In this document: piece by piece, positions 32,246 through 39,381 of the stretch
Layout of the letters: each line of letters starts with the position of its first letter
Position numbering within the stretch: position 1 is the first letter of the stretch
Assembly: GCA_944350385.1 (NCBI GenBank)
Contig: CALVOV010000003.1
Coordinates: 1-64,000, forward strand
Reading direction: 5' to 3'
Source of the DNA: an uncultured Bacilli bacterium
Lineage (GTDB): Bacteria > Bacillota_I > Bacilli_A > RF39 > UBA660
Length of the DNA: 64,000 nt
The notes under the pieces: generated by a model
What the model was told of the DNA's origin: nothing
Database searches by the model: none
Seen by the model: only the letters and a program-made list of their open reading frames with translations
Made by a program: the position numbers and the translations under genes

Positions 32246-32833
32246 TTATAAAGAACATTTTATAATATAAAAACCTTTTCTCTTATTGAGAATTTCAACA
32301 TTACTATATACTTTTTTTAAGTCGATTAATAACGATTTAGCTCCTTGCTCTTTTCTGATTACCAAGAACAACTTCCCATTTTCTTCTAAGTAATCACAAG
32401 CATTCATAACTATGTCATAGACAACATTTTTCCCAGCCCTTATCGGAGGATTGGTAACAATAGTAGAATATTTCGAATTTATTTTTTCATAAGTGAAGCT
32501 TTCAATAACATGAACATTAGAACAACCATTTTCATTTTTATTTCGCTCAGCTAAATGAAGTGCTCTTCTATTAACATCAACCATATCAACATTAACATTA
32601 AGAATCTTATTCAAAATAATTCCAAATACACCATAACCGCAACCCATATCAAGAATTTTGCCTCCAACTTCTTCAAGCGGGATTGTTTCAAGAAGAAGTC
32701 TACTGCCAAAATCCAAACCATCTTTAGAGAATACACCATTATCAGTAAAAAAAGAAAACTTTTTTCCTAAGACAAAGCATTCGATTTTTTTAACTTTACT
32801 AGGTAAATCTTCATTGCTAAAATATTGCCCCAT
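32246..32833 (-). CDS. ybxB: Class I methyltransferase, YbxB/RsmC-like
   Basis: SAM-dependent methyltransferase, 195 residues, with ILDMGCGYGVFGI (SAM motif I) and TNPPIRAGK, the N/DPPF-like motif of guanine-N2 RNA methyltransferases of the RsmC family. In Bacillus the gene ybxB occupies the same place between rplL and rpoB, so orthology is likely. The exact RNA target is not proven for this family branch. Promoter at 32908-32936; rpoB follows after 34 bases in the same unit. Confidence 0.88.
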   Translation of the reverse strand: MGQYFSNEDLPSKVKKIECFVLGKKFSFFTDNGVFSKDGLDFGSRLLLETIPLEEVGGKILDMGCGYGVFGIILNKILNVNVDMVDVNRRALHLAERNKNENGCSNVHVIESFTYEKINSKYSTIVTNPPIRAGKNVVYDIVMNACDYLEENGKLFLVIRKEQGAKSLLIDLKKVYSNVEILNKRKGFYIIKCSL

Positions 32834-32907
32834 TTTATCGCCTCGTACTAAAAAAAGAAAAAGATAACCATATTAAAAATATATATAGTTATCTCCTTTC
32901 GCATGAT

Positions 32908-32936
32908 ATATTATCGCAAAATAAACTCAAAGTCAA
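32908..32936 (-). promoter_or_regulatory. Promoter of ybxB-rpoB-rpoC
   Basis: TTGACT (32931-32936), 17-base spacer, TAATAT (32908-32913). Located after the terminator of the upstream noncoding RNA, so rpoBC has its own promoter. Confidence 0.7.
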
Positions 32937-33010
32937 TATTTTTTTCTTAAAAAAAGTGATATAAGTCAATTATATAATAAACATTTTGTTAATGCAATAT
33001 TTTTTTACAC

Positions 33011-33224
33011 AAAAAAAGTCACCGCAGTGACCGAGTTTGATAAATATTTGCTAATCTATTATCAGTAGAAAAGTAAATATACTTACCATTAAGAGTTTTC
33101 TTTCTCTCTACAATATTCATAATCTAATCTCAACTAACTTACCCTTTAAGACACGATACCTTCAAAAATTAATATATTCGCCAAAAAGATAAGCAAATAC
33201 ATTAATCAGATATCTTAGATTACA
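33011..33224 (-). ncRNA. Putative structured noncoding RNA B between rplL and ybxB
   Basis: An open-frame-free unit on the minus strand. Promoter TTGACA-17-TAAAAT at 33230-33258 and a strong terminator GTCAC-TGCG-GTGAC plus seven T at 33011-33031. The core is closed by TGATTAAT (33208 down to 33201) with ATTTATCA (33045 down to 33038; 7 of 8 pairs), then ATTTGC/GCAAAT (33198-33193 with 33051-33046). It contains local hairpins (GTAA...TTAC, AGAG...CTCT). Length about 214 nt. I do not recognise the family; it lacks tmRNA, SRP and RNase P signatures. A 6S-like regulator is conceivable but unproven. Confidence 0.55.
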
Positions 33225-33229
33225 ATTTA

Positions 33230-33258
33230 ATTTTAATATTAAAATAATCAATTGTCAA
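33230..33258 (-). promoter_or_regulatory. Promoter of putative RNA B
   Basis: TTGACA (33253-33258), 17-base spacer, TAAAAT (33230-33235). Confidence 0.65.
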
Positions 33259-33268
33259 GAAAAAAAGC

Positions 33269-33613
33269 AAAAAAAATATACAGCCAATGATTAAACTATA
33301 TATCAAAAAAATATAAATAAGTTTTTACTTTCTCATTTTTCTAAATATATTAAAATTAGATAAAATTTTTATTTTTTTATATAAAAATTATACTTATTTT
33401 ATTCTAATATTTTAGATAATATTTTTTTTGAATAAAATATCTGATAAATACTTTATCCATTGGTTTAGGATGCTAAATAAGTTAATCATTACACTCACTT
33501 AGCAGTTAGTTGCTTGAAGTTTCCTTCTTCAAATATTGTAACTAATAGGAATGGTAAGATTTTATTAAAAACTTACAAATTGATTAAAGACAACCAATTT
33601 ATCATCTATTAGT
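33269..33613 (-). ncRNA. Putative structured noncoding RNA A between rplL and ybxB
   Basis: Begins just after a perfect consensus promoter (33620-33648). Structured core 33437-33604: closing helix TGATAAAT/ATTTATCA (33604-33597 with 33449-33442), next helix TGGTT/AACCA, hairpins GTAAG...CTTAC and TTGAAG-AAGGAAA-CTTCAA, and a longer hairpin from GCTAAGT to ACTTATTTAGC. A very AT-rich tail (33300-33436) follows. A moderate terminator, TATATAG/CTGTATA with eight T, lies at 33269-33302. No frame of 60 codons exists on either strand. If that terminator is weak, transcription continues through RNA B as one ~600-nt RNA. Family not recognised. Confidence 0.5.
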
Positions 33614-33619
33614 AATTCA

Positions 33620-33648
33620 ATTATATTATTGTTTTTTTAGTTTGTCAA
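33620..33648 (-). promoter_or_regulatory. Perfect consensus promoter of putative RNA A
   Basis: TTGACA (33643-33648), 17-base spacer, TATAAT (33620-33625). It is the best match to the housekeeping promoter consensus in the window and lies immediately after the rplL terminator, with no coding gene for 780 bases downstream. Confidence 0.8.
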
Positions 33649-33651
33649 TAC

Positions 33652-33680
33652 AAAAAAAAAGAAGTTAATTACTTAACTTC
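33652..33680 (-). terminator. Intrinsic terminator of rplJ-rplL
   Basis: GAAGTTAA-GTAA-TTAACTTC followed by nine T on the minus strand. The rplL TAA lies at the loop. Confidence 0.9.
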
Positions 33681-34037
33681 TACAGTAGCTCCAGCTTCTT
33701 CAAGCTTAGCCTTGATTTCATCAGCTTCAGCAGTAGAAATGTTTTCTTTAACAACTCCATTGCTATCAACGATATCTTTAGATTCTTTTAATCCTAATCC
33801 AGTAATTTCTTTAACAACTTTAATTACAGCAACTTTAGCAACTCCTGCAGCAGCAATTGAAACTGTAACTGTGCTTGGAGCAGCTTCTTCTGCAGCACCT
33901 GCAGCTGGAGCAGCAACAGCAACAGCTGATGGATCTACACCAAATTCTTCCTTCATTGCATCTACTAAGTCTTTAATTTCTAATAAAGTCATTTCTTTTA
34001 AACTACTGATAAAATCTTCTCTTGTTAATTTAGCCAT
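33669..34037 (-). CDS. rplL: 50S ribosomal protein L7/L12
   Basis: Stalk protein that recruits translation factors, 122 residues. N-terminal dimer domain, Ala-rich hinge ([16 protein letters not shown]) and C-terminal domain with [24 protein letters not shown] precedes the ATG. Cotranscribed with rplJ 30 bases upstream; its terminator overlaps the stop. Confidence 0.97.
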   Translation of the reverse strand: MAKLTREDFISSLKEMTLLEIKDLVDAMKEEFGVDPSAVAVAAPAAGAAEEAAPSTVTVSIAAAGVAKVAVIKVVKEITGLGLKESKDIVDSNGVVKENISTAEADEIKAKLEEAGATVEVK

Positions 34038-34067
34038 TATTATTTCCTCCTATTATTTTATATTGAT

Positions 34068-34562
34068 TTATTGATTTTCTTTTTGTTGACTATATAAGTC
34101 TAAGCAGATTGATAAGTCTCTTGCTATACCAATCATGCCACCAGCAAGCATAGTAAGTAATCCTTCTCTTGATGGAATAGTAGCATATTCTGCTAATTTT
34201 GCTTGATCTGCTTTTTCGCCATCAACATAACCTACTTTTAAAACTAATGCTGGGTGATCTTTAGCAAATTCAGATAAAACCTTAATTGGAGCGATTTGAT
34301 CATCACCATATGCAAATGCACTTGGACCATTTAAGCCTTCTCTAAGGTCGATACCTAAGTCATTAAAAGCACGAGCCATTAAAGTATTTTTATATACTTT
34401 ATAATCTGCATTTGATTCTCTTAATTTGATACGTAATTCCTTTGCTTCACTATCTGTCATACCACGATAATCGAATAAAACAATAGTAGTAGCATTTTGA
34501 GTACGATTTTTAATTTCATCAATCACAGCTTGCTTTTGCTTTAAAATTCTCTCGCTTGCCAT
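34068..34562 (-). CDS. rplJ: 50S ribosomal protein L10
   Basis: Stalk base protein that binds L12 dimers, 164 residues from MASERILKQKQAV. Start 34562 is fixed by TAAGGAGGTG. The frame continues upstream only because it crosses the L10 leader. Core block FDYRGMTDSEAKELR and the C-terminal L12-binding helix are present. Likely autoregulated by its leader. Confidence 0.97.
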   Translation of the reverse strand: MASERILKQKQAVIDEIKNRTQNATTIVLFDYRGMTDSEAKELRIKLRESNADYKVYKNTLMARAFNDLGIDLREGLNGPSAFAYGDDQIAPIKVLSEFAKDHPALVLKVGYVDGEKADQAKLAEYATIPSREGLLTMLAGGMIGIARDLSICLDLYSQQKENQ

Positions 34563-34693
34563 AAAACACCTCCTTAATCTATTTAAGGATGCCATAAAAA
34601 AGTTCTTGAGACAAACCAAGAACTTTTCAATTTCTAATTAAAGTCCTCGGTAGGATTTATTTTTATACCTACTGTCTATGGCACCAACAAATT
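34563..34693 (-). promoter_or_regulatory. L10 leader (autoregulatory) with attenuator
   Basis: Minus-strand leader with the conserved block GACAGTAGGT...CCTACCGAGG that the L10-L12 complex binds, flanked by TGCCATA...TATGGCA pairing. An intrinsic terminator AAAAGTTCTTG/CAAGAACTTTT with T-run lies at about 34597-34629, just before rplJ. The layout matches the Rfam L10 leader of Firmicutes. Confidence 0.9.
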
Positions 34694-34699
34694 GTCTAT

Positions 34700-34728
34700 A
34701 TCATACACTATATTTTATTATTTGTCAA
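34700..34728 (-). promoter_or_regulatory. Promoter of rplJ-rplL overlapping the rplA stop
   Basis: TTGACA (34723-34728), 17-base spacer, TATGAT (34700-34705). The -35 hexamer lies within the last codons of rplA (TTT GAC AAA TAA). Confidence 0.75.
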
Positions 34729-35413
34729 AATTATTTTCAATTTTAATTCCTGGACCCATTGCAGCAGAAATTGAAATATTTTTAATGTAATCACCTTTTA
34801 CTGTCGCAGGCTTAATTCTTAATATATGAGCAACAAATGTATCTAAGTTAGCTAATAAATCTTCTTCACTAAATGAAACTTTACCAATTACACCATGAAT
34901 ATTTCCAAAAGTATCAGTTCTATATTCTACACGTCCTGCCTTTACTTCTGAAACAGCTTTTGCTACATCCATAGTAACAGTACCAGTTTTAGGGTTTGGC
35001 ATTAAACCTTTTGGTCCTAATACTCTACCTAATTTACCTAATAAAGGCATCATATCTGGAGTAGCGATCATAGTATCAAAATCAAACCAATTTTCTTTTT
35101 CGATTTTTTCTAACATATCAACATCTCCAACATAGTCAGCGCCAGCTTCTCTTGCTTGATTAGCCTTCTCACCTTTAGCGATAACTACAACTTTTTTAGT
35201 TTTTCCAGTTCCTTTTGGTAATACTATAGCACCTCTTAATTGTTGATCAGCTTTCTTTGTATCAAGATTTAATCTCATTGATATTTCAACTGAACCATCA
35301 AATTTACTAACTGAAGTTTCTTTTACTAATTTAACAGCTTCTTCTTTTGGATAAGCTTTATTCTTTTCTACTTTTGATGCTGCTTCAATATATTTCTTAC
35401 TTCTTTTTTTCAT
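34718..35413 (-). CDS. rplA: 50S ribosomal protein L1
   Basis: Binds the L1 stalk of 23S rRNA and, in many bacteria, represses its own mRNA. 231 residues with the signature [35 protein letters not shown] precedes the ATG. The leader at 35430-35458 resembles an L1-binding site. Confidence 0.97.
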   Translation of the reverse strand: MKKRSKKYIEAASKVEKNKAYPKEEAVKLVKETSVSKFDGSVEISMRLNLDTKKADQQLRGAIVLPKGTGKTKKVVVIAKGEKANQAREAGADYVGDVDMLEKIEKENWFDFDTMIATPDMMPLLGKLGRVLGPKGLMPNPKTGTVTMDVAKAVSEVKAGRVEYRTDTFGNIHGVIGKVSFSEEDLLANLDTFVAHILRIKPATVKGDYIKNISISAAMGPGIKIENNFDK

Positions 35414-35429
35414 ACTTTTTCCTCCTTAT

Positions 35430-35458
35430 GTGGTTTAAGCGGATTTAATTCCTCCCAC
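35430..35458 (-). promoter_or_regulatory. L1-type leader element before rplA
   Basis: Minus strand GTGGGAGG...CCGCTTAAACCAC: a GTGG/CCAC helix enclosing a purine-rich GGAGG strand, 9 bases before the rplA ribosome site. The shape fits the L1 binding site of 23S rRNA and known L1 leaders. Confidence 0.65.
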
Positions 35459-35502
35459 TAGATAATATATCTATAGGATTTTAATAATTATTTATTTTTA
35501 AA

Positions 35503-35934
35503 TTACTCTTGACCTTCAATAGCAATTCCCATATTTTTTGCTGTTCCAGCTACAATTTTCTTAGCTTCTTCAACTGTATAGGCATTAAGATCTGGTAATT
35601 TTGTTTCTGCTATTTCTGTTAATTGAGCTTGAGTAATAGTAGCAACAATTTCCTTAGATCCTTTTGTTGAACCTTTTTGAATTTTTGCATATTTTTTTAA
35701 TAAGAAAGCTGTAGGTGGAGTTTTAATTACAAAGTCAAAACTTCTATCATCATAAATTGAAATTTCTACTGGTAATATATCACCCATTTTTTCTCTAGTT
35801 GCTTCATTGTATTTTGTACAAAAATCTTGAAGATTGATTCCTGCTGGTCCTAAAACAGTTCCAACTGGTGGAGCTGGAGTAGCTTTTCCTGCAGGGATTT
35901 GTAATTTTACTTTTTTAACTGCTTCTTTTGCCAC
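35503..35934 (-). CDS. rplK: 50S ribosomal protein L11
   Basis: GTPase-associated-centre protein, 143 residues. Start at GTG 35934 ([20 protein letters not shown]), 6 bases after AGGAGGTG; an earlier GTG overlaps the ribosome site. Contains [19 protein letters not shown]. First gene of rplK-rplA. Confidence 0.95.
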   Translation of the reverse strand: MAKEAVKKVKLQIPAGKATPAPPVGTVLGPAGINLQDFCTKYNEATREKMGDILPVEISIYDDRSFDFVIKTPPTAFLLKKYAKIQKGSTKGSKEIVATITQAQLTEIAETKLPDLNAYTVEEAKKIVAGTAKNMGIAIEGQE

Positions 35935-35964
35935 GAAAAACACCTCCTAATTTAAGTTTTCGCG

Positions 35965-36016
35965 AGTGGTACAAATAGCTTGATTACCGCTTTAAATGCA
36001 AACCATGCTTCCCACT
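35965..36016 (-). promoter_or_regulatory. Second L1-type leader element, before rplK
   Basis: Minus strand AGTGGGAAGCATGG...GTACCACT: an AGTGG/CCACT helix beginning with the same TAGTGGGA as the rplA element and containing an inner ATGG...GCAT hairpin. Located about 15 bases before the rplK ribosome site. Confidence 0.55.
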
Positions 36017-36048
36017 AAATTATCTATGTATATAAACATAGCACAAAA

Positions 36049-36077
36049 ATAATATCATAATAATTAATAAAAATCAA
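36049..36077 (-). promoter_or_regulatory. Promoter of rplK-rplA
   Basis: TTGATT (36072-36077), 17-base spacer, TATTAT (36049-36054), directly downstream of nusG. Confidence 0.65.
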
Positions 36078-36084
36078 GTTCTTT

Positions 36085-36618
36085 TTAAGCATTTTCAATT
36101 TGACTAATTTCAACTTCTACTGAAGTTTCTTGTCCAAATAAATCAACTAATAACATGACTTTTTGATTTGGTAAATCAACACTGTCAACTTTTCCATACA
36201 TTCCGTTAAATGGACCTGCAATAATTTTAACTTTTGTACCTTCTTTTAACTCGGTATCAACATCAATTCTACTAATACCCATGCTTCCTAATATTTTGTC
36301 AACTTCTGCTGGTTGTAATGGAGTTGGTTTAGCACCTTTTCCACTTGATCCAATAAAACCAGTTACCCCAGGAGTATTACGAACTACATACCATGCTTCA
36401 TCAGTCATTACCATTTCTACTAAAATATAACCAGGAAACATTTTTTTTACTTTTTCTTTAGTTACACCATCTTTAACTTCAACTACCTTTTCTTCTGGAA
36501 TAACCACTCTAAAAATATAATCTTGCATATCCATTGATTCTGAACGCATTTCAAGTTTTTCTTTAACTTTATTTTCATGACCAGAATAAGTATTAACTAC
36601 ATACCATTGCTTTTCCAT
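36085..36618 (-). CDS. nusG: Transcription antitermination protein NusG
   Basis: Binds RNA polymerase and couples elongation to translation or Rho. 177 residues: NGN domain starting WYVVNTYSGHENKVKEKLE and C-terminal KOW domain (GTKVKIIAGPFNGMYGKV). TAGGAGGTAA precedes the ATG. Follows secE by 15 bases. Confidence 0.97.
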   Translation of the reverse strand: MEKQWYVVNTYSGHENKVKEKLEMRSESMDMQDYIFRVVIPEEKVVEVKDGVTKEKVKKMFPGYILVEMVMTDEAWYVVRNTPGVTGFIGSSGKGAKPTPLQPAEVDKILGSMGISRIDVDTELKEGTKVKIIAGPFNGMYGKVDSVDLPNQKVMLLVDLFGQETSVEVEISQIENA

Positions 36619-36633
36619 ATAAAAAATTACCTC

Positions 36634-36879
36634 CTAAAATAATGATTGAATTAACGCAAAAACAATATCAATAAAATAAAAGAACAAAGCTGCAAATACT
36701 AAAAAACAAATAGTTGCTATAGAATATTTAATAAGATCATTTTTTGATGTCCAATGAACTTTTTTAAATTCACTCTTTACACCATGACAAAAAATTCTAA
36801 ATCTTACCCATAAACTCTTTCTAGGCTCCTTAACTTTGATATTTTTTTTTGATTTTTCTACTTTCTTTTCTTTTGCCAT
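36634..36879 (-). CDS. secE: Preprotein translocase subunit SecE
   Basis: 81 residues: basic N-terminus, amphipathic segment RFRIFCHGVKSEFKKVHW with the family WTSKNDL, and one membrane helix (about 50-75). Start ATG 36879 after AGGTGAGG; a GTG three codons earlier is the alternative. rpmG, usually just upstream, is absent here. Confidence 0.93.
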   Translation of the reverse strand: MAKEKKVEKSKKNIKVKEPRKSLWVRFRIFCHGVKSEFKKVHWTSKNDLIKYSIATICFLVFAALFFYFIDIVFALIQSLF

Positions 36880-36915
36880 ATTCCTCACCTTTTCTTGAAT
36901 TTCATCAAAATAAAA

Positions 36916-36931
36916 AACACTCTCAAGTGCT
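36916..36931 (-). terminator. Small hairpin with T-run between the 36973-37671 gene and secE
   Basis: AGCACT-TGAG-AGTGTT then T-run. It lies downstream of the secE promoter, so it acts within the secE leader and could attenuate it as well as stop upstream transcription. Confidence 0.5.
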
Positions 36932-36940
36932 TACACCATA

Positions 36941-36969
36941 AAAATACCATAAAGACTTGAAAATGTCAA
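36941..36969 (-). promoter_or_regulatory. Promoter of secE-nusG
   Basis: TTGACA (36964-36969), 17-base spacer, TATTTT (36941-36946), three bases after the upstream stop codon. Confidence 0.65.
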
Positions 36970-36972
36970 CAA

Positions 36973-37671
36973 TTACAATCCAAAATGACGTACAAGAAAT
37001 GCAAGAAAACTATATACTAAAACTAAAACTAAAAATACAAGTGGATATAGTAAAATATTTAAAAATGCACTATCTTGCATTTTGTTAATTTTTTTATAAA
37101 TAGCATTATTAATTTTATCATTACTAAACATACTAGATAAATCCTTCTTTTTAGTAAATGATTTCACACTATTATCATTCAAAGCATTCAATTCTTTCTC
37201 TAGTGCATCATTTTCCCTTTTGACTCTTTCTAACTCATATTCGGTAAAATATACAGAAGCACCACGTTCAATAACACCACGATAATAAGGAATATCTGTC
37301 TCTGGTAAGAATGTAGTAAATTCATCAAAATGTTCTTTTAAAAATTCTATTTTGGTATTTAAAGGAAATTTAGAATAAAGAATAACTTGTAGAGCTGATG
37401 AATTTAATATGTCTTCATTTATTAATTTTTGTTGATAATTATAATCATCTTCAGGCATTTTTAACAAGGTATTAAATTTTATTTGATTAATAGAATTATT
37501 AAGAATTTCAATTTCTTTAGGATTAAACGTCTCTACACAATATCCTCTAGCATGAACATACTTCATAGCAAAATCAATATATAAGAACAATTCTCTTTTC
37601 TCAGTATCACTATGATAATCTTTAAACCAATCATTTACATTTGTAACTTTAATTTTTCCTTCATCAACCAT
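36973..37671 (-). CDS. Unrecognised tail-anchored membrane protein
   Basis: About 232 residues, not recognised. A cytoplasmic helical region, a charged probable coiled coil (ELERVKRENDALEKELNAL, about 150-170) and a C-terminal hydrophobic helix (about 208-228) followed by VRHFGL, suggesting a tail anchor. Start ATG 37671 after AGGTGAAT. It fills the position where rpmG would lie between sigH and secE in Bacillus. The downstream secE promoter abuts its stop. Confidence 0.65.
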   Translation of the reverse strand: MVDEGKIKVTNVNDWFKDYHSDTEKRELFLYIDFAMKYVHARGYCVETFNPKEIEILNNSINQIKFNTLLKMPEDDYNYQQKLINEDILNSSALQVILYSKFPLNTKIEFLKEHFDEFTTFLPETDIPYYRGVIERGASVYFTEYELERVKRENDALEKELNALNDNSVKSFTKKKDLSSMFSNDKINNAIYKKINKMQDSAFLNILLYPLVFLVLVLVYSFLAFLVRHFGL

Positions 37672-37710
37672 ATAATTCACCTATCTTAATTACATTGTAC
37701 ATAAAAATTT

Positions 37711-37747
37711 AAAAAAAAACAATTTAAAACTTTATGTTTAAATTGTT
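37711..37747 (-). terminator. Intrinsic terminator of sigH
   Basis: AACAATTTAAA...TTTAAATTGTT followed by about nine T. The sigH TAA sits in the loop side of the stem. Confidence 0.85.
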
Positions 37748-38299
37748 TCTTAACTTCTTTCTAATCAGTGATATTCTACCATCAACAGTAGTCTTTGGAA
37801 TATCTAATAATAATGATATTTCTTTATAAGTAAACCCATTAAACTTCAACTCAAAAACAATACTCTGATTAAAATTCAAACTATTTTTACATTCAAAAAA
37901 CAATTCGTTGTCCATCAAAATATTATCTAAATTTAATGAATTATAAGAAGTGGCAGTTTCCAACACTTCATCAGATAAACTAAAATTCAACGGATAATTC
38001 TTTAAAGTATTATAAGAACGACAATAAGATATCAAATGTCTATCTATACATAAAATTACATAACTATAAAACAATGATTGATCATCATTAAAGTTATTTA
38101 ATGATTTAATAAAAGCAATCTTAGACTCTTGCAATAAATCATCTAAAGAAAGGCCAATATATTTGAACTTTCTATAATACTTTAGTGATACGTTATATAA
38201 AATACTTTCATACTTACTCAATAATATTTTTAAAGATTCTTCATTATTTTCCTTTACTAAATATATTAATTCATAATCATTAATATTTTTATAATTCAA
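37724..38299 (-). CDS. sigH: Sigma-70 family factor, SigH-like
   Basis: 191 residues with region 2 (LSLDDLLQESKIAFIKSLNNF) and region 4 helix-turn-helix (FTYKEISLLLDIPKTTVDGRI). Its place downstream of rlmB and upstream of secE-nusG matches B. subtilis sigH, which starts early sporulation and stationary-phase expression. Region 2 is divergent, so assignment rests on context as much as sequence. yacP, usually between rlmB and sigH, is missing. Confidence 0.8.
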   Translation of the reverse strand: MNYKNINDYELIYLVKENNEESLKILLSKYESILYNVSLKYYRKFKYIGLSLDDLLQESKIAFIKSLNNFNDDQSLFYSYVILCIDRHLISYCRSYNTLKNYPLNFSLSDEVLETATSYNSLNLDNILMDNELFFECKNSLNFNQSIVFELKFNGFTYKEISLLLDIPKTTVDGRISLIRKKLRNNLNIKF

Positions 38300-38305
38300 T
38301 ATACC

Positions 38306-39004
38306 CTACTTTCTATTACGGATAATTTCATAAATCATAATACCTGCAGCAACTGAAGCGTTTAAACTATTAGTTTTTCCATACATTGGAATTTTCACTA
38401 CATAATCACATGATTTTTCCACTAATTTAGAAATTCCATCTCCTTCATTACCAATAACTAACGCTATTTTTCCAGAATAATCAACATTACGATAATCAAC
38501 AGAAGTATCAAGAGATGTTCCTACTATCCAAAAACCATTTTTCTTCAATTCATAAATAGAATTAACAATATTAGAAACACTAACTATAGTCATATTATCC
38601 AAAGTACCAACACTTGTTTTCATAACTGTAGAATTAATTTGTACTTGTCTATTCTTTGGTATAATAATTGCATCAACACCCGCAGCTTCACAAGTTCTAA
38701 TTATTGCTCCTAAATTATGTGGATCTTCCAAGTGATCCAAAATAATTATAAAATTAGGATTGGTAGCAATAATATCGTTCAATTGTGCATATTTATAATC
38801 CGGAATACTTAAGATTATACCTTGATGATTTCCTTTAGACAAATTATCAATTTTATTTTTTTTAGCATATTCATATTTGTAATTACCATTTTCTATAAGA
38901 GAAATTATCTCTTTATCGTCAAAATTCTCTTGTAATAATATTTTTTCTACCTTTTTCTTTTTTTGCAAAATTTCTTTTGCTACATTTCTGCCATATACCA
39001 ACAT
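38306..39004 (-). CDS. rlmB: 23S rRNA 2'-O-methyltransferase, TrmH/SpoU family
   Basis: 232 residues. N-terminal substrate-binding domain (LVYGRNVAKEIL) and SPOUT domain with the three motifs ILDHLEDPHNLGAIIRTCEA, ALVIGNEGDGIS and IPMYGKTNSLNASVAAGI. Start ATG 39004 with GGTGATT upstream, just inside the end of mrnC. Likely modifies G2251 of 23S rRNA (family role). Confidence 0.93.
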   Translation of the reverse strand: MLVYGRNVAKEILQKKKKVEKILLQENFDDKEIISLIENGNYKYEYAKKNKIDNLSKGNHQGIILSIPDYKYAQLNDIIATNPNFIIILDHLEDPHNLGAIIRTCEAAGVDAIIIPKNRQVQINSTVMKTSVGTLDNMTIVSVSNIVNSIYELKKNGFWIVGTSLDTSVDYRNVDYSGKIALVIGNEGDGISKLVEKSCDYVVKIPMYGKTNSLNASVAAGIMIYEIIRNRK

Positions 39005-39005
39005 T

Positions 39006-39380
39006 TTAATCACCAACTATATATTTCATAATTTCATCTATTCGCTCACTTTGTCCTGTTAAGTCCAAATATCCTATTAGCCCTTCTAATCCAGTAGCAT
39101 TCTTATAAGTGACAATATCACAACTTTTTGGGTGACTGTGATTTTTACTATTTCTAATTCTTGTAAATATTTCAATTTCTTCTTTAGTTAATCTTTTTTT
39201 ATTAATTAAATGTCTTATAGCATTACATTGAGAAGTAGCACTGACATATTTAACCGCCATTTTCTGTAGTTCATTAACATTTGCGATACCTTTAGATACT
39301 AAAAAATGTCTAATATAATTTTCATACACACAATCGCCTATATAAGCTAATACTATATTATTTATTTGTCTTACATCCAT
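39006..39380 (-). CDS. mrnC: Mini-ribonuclease 3
   Basis: RNase III-like nuclease without a dsRNA-binding domain that matures 23S rRNA. 124 residues with NNIVLAYIGDCVYENYIRHF (catalytic acidic helix) and RNSKNHSHPKSCDIVTYKNAT. Start ATG 39380, one base after the cysS stop; an in-frame TTG overlaps that stop. Confidence 0.95.
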   Translation of the reverse strand: MDVRQINNIVLAYIGDCVYENYIRHFLVSKGIANVNELQKMAVKYVSATSQCNAIRHLINKKRLTKEEIEIFTRIRNSKNHSHPKSCDIVTYKNATGLEGLIGYLDLTGQSERIDEIMKYIVGD

Positions 39381-39381
39381 A

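Noticed and set aside
33011-33613. Assignment of the rplL-ybxB RNAs to SRP RNA, RNase P RNA or a T-box
   Set aside because: SRP helix-8 GGAAGGAAGCAG, RNase P GAGGAAAGTC and T-box GGTGGTACC sequences are not present; 6S remains possible but without a diagnostic motif I could point to.
34563-34619. Upstream extension of rplJ by 19 codons
   Set aside because: It crosses the L10 leader attenuator; AAGGAGGTG fixes the start at 34562.
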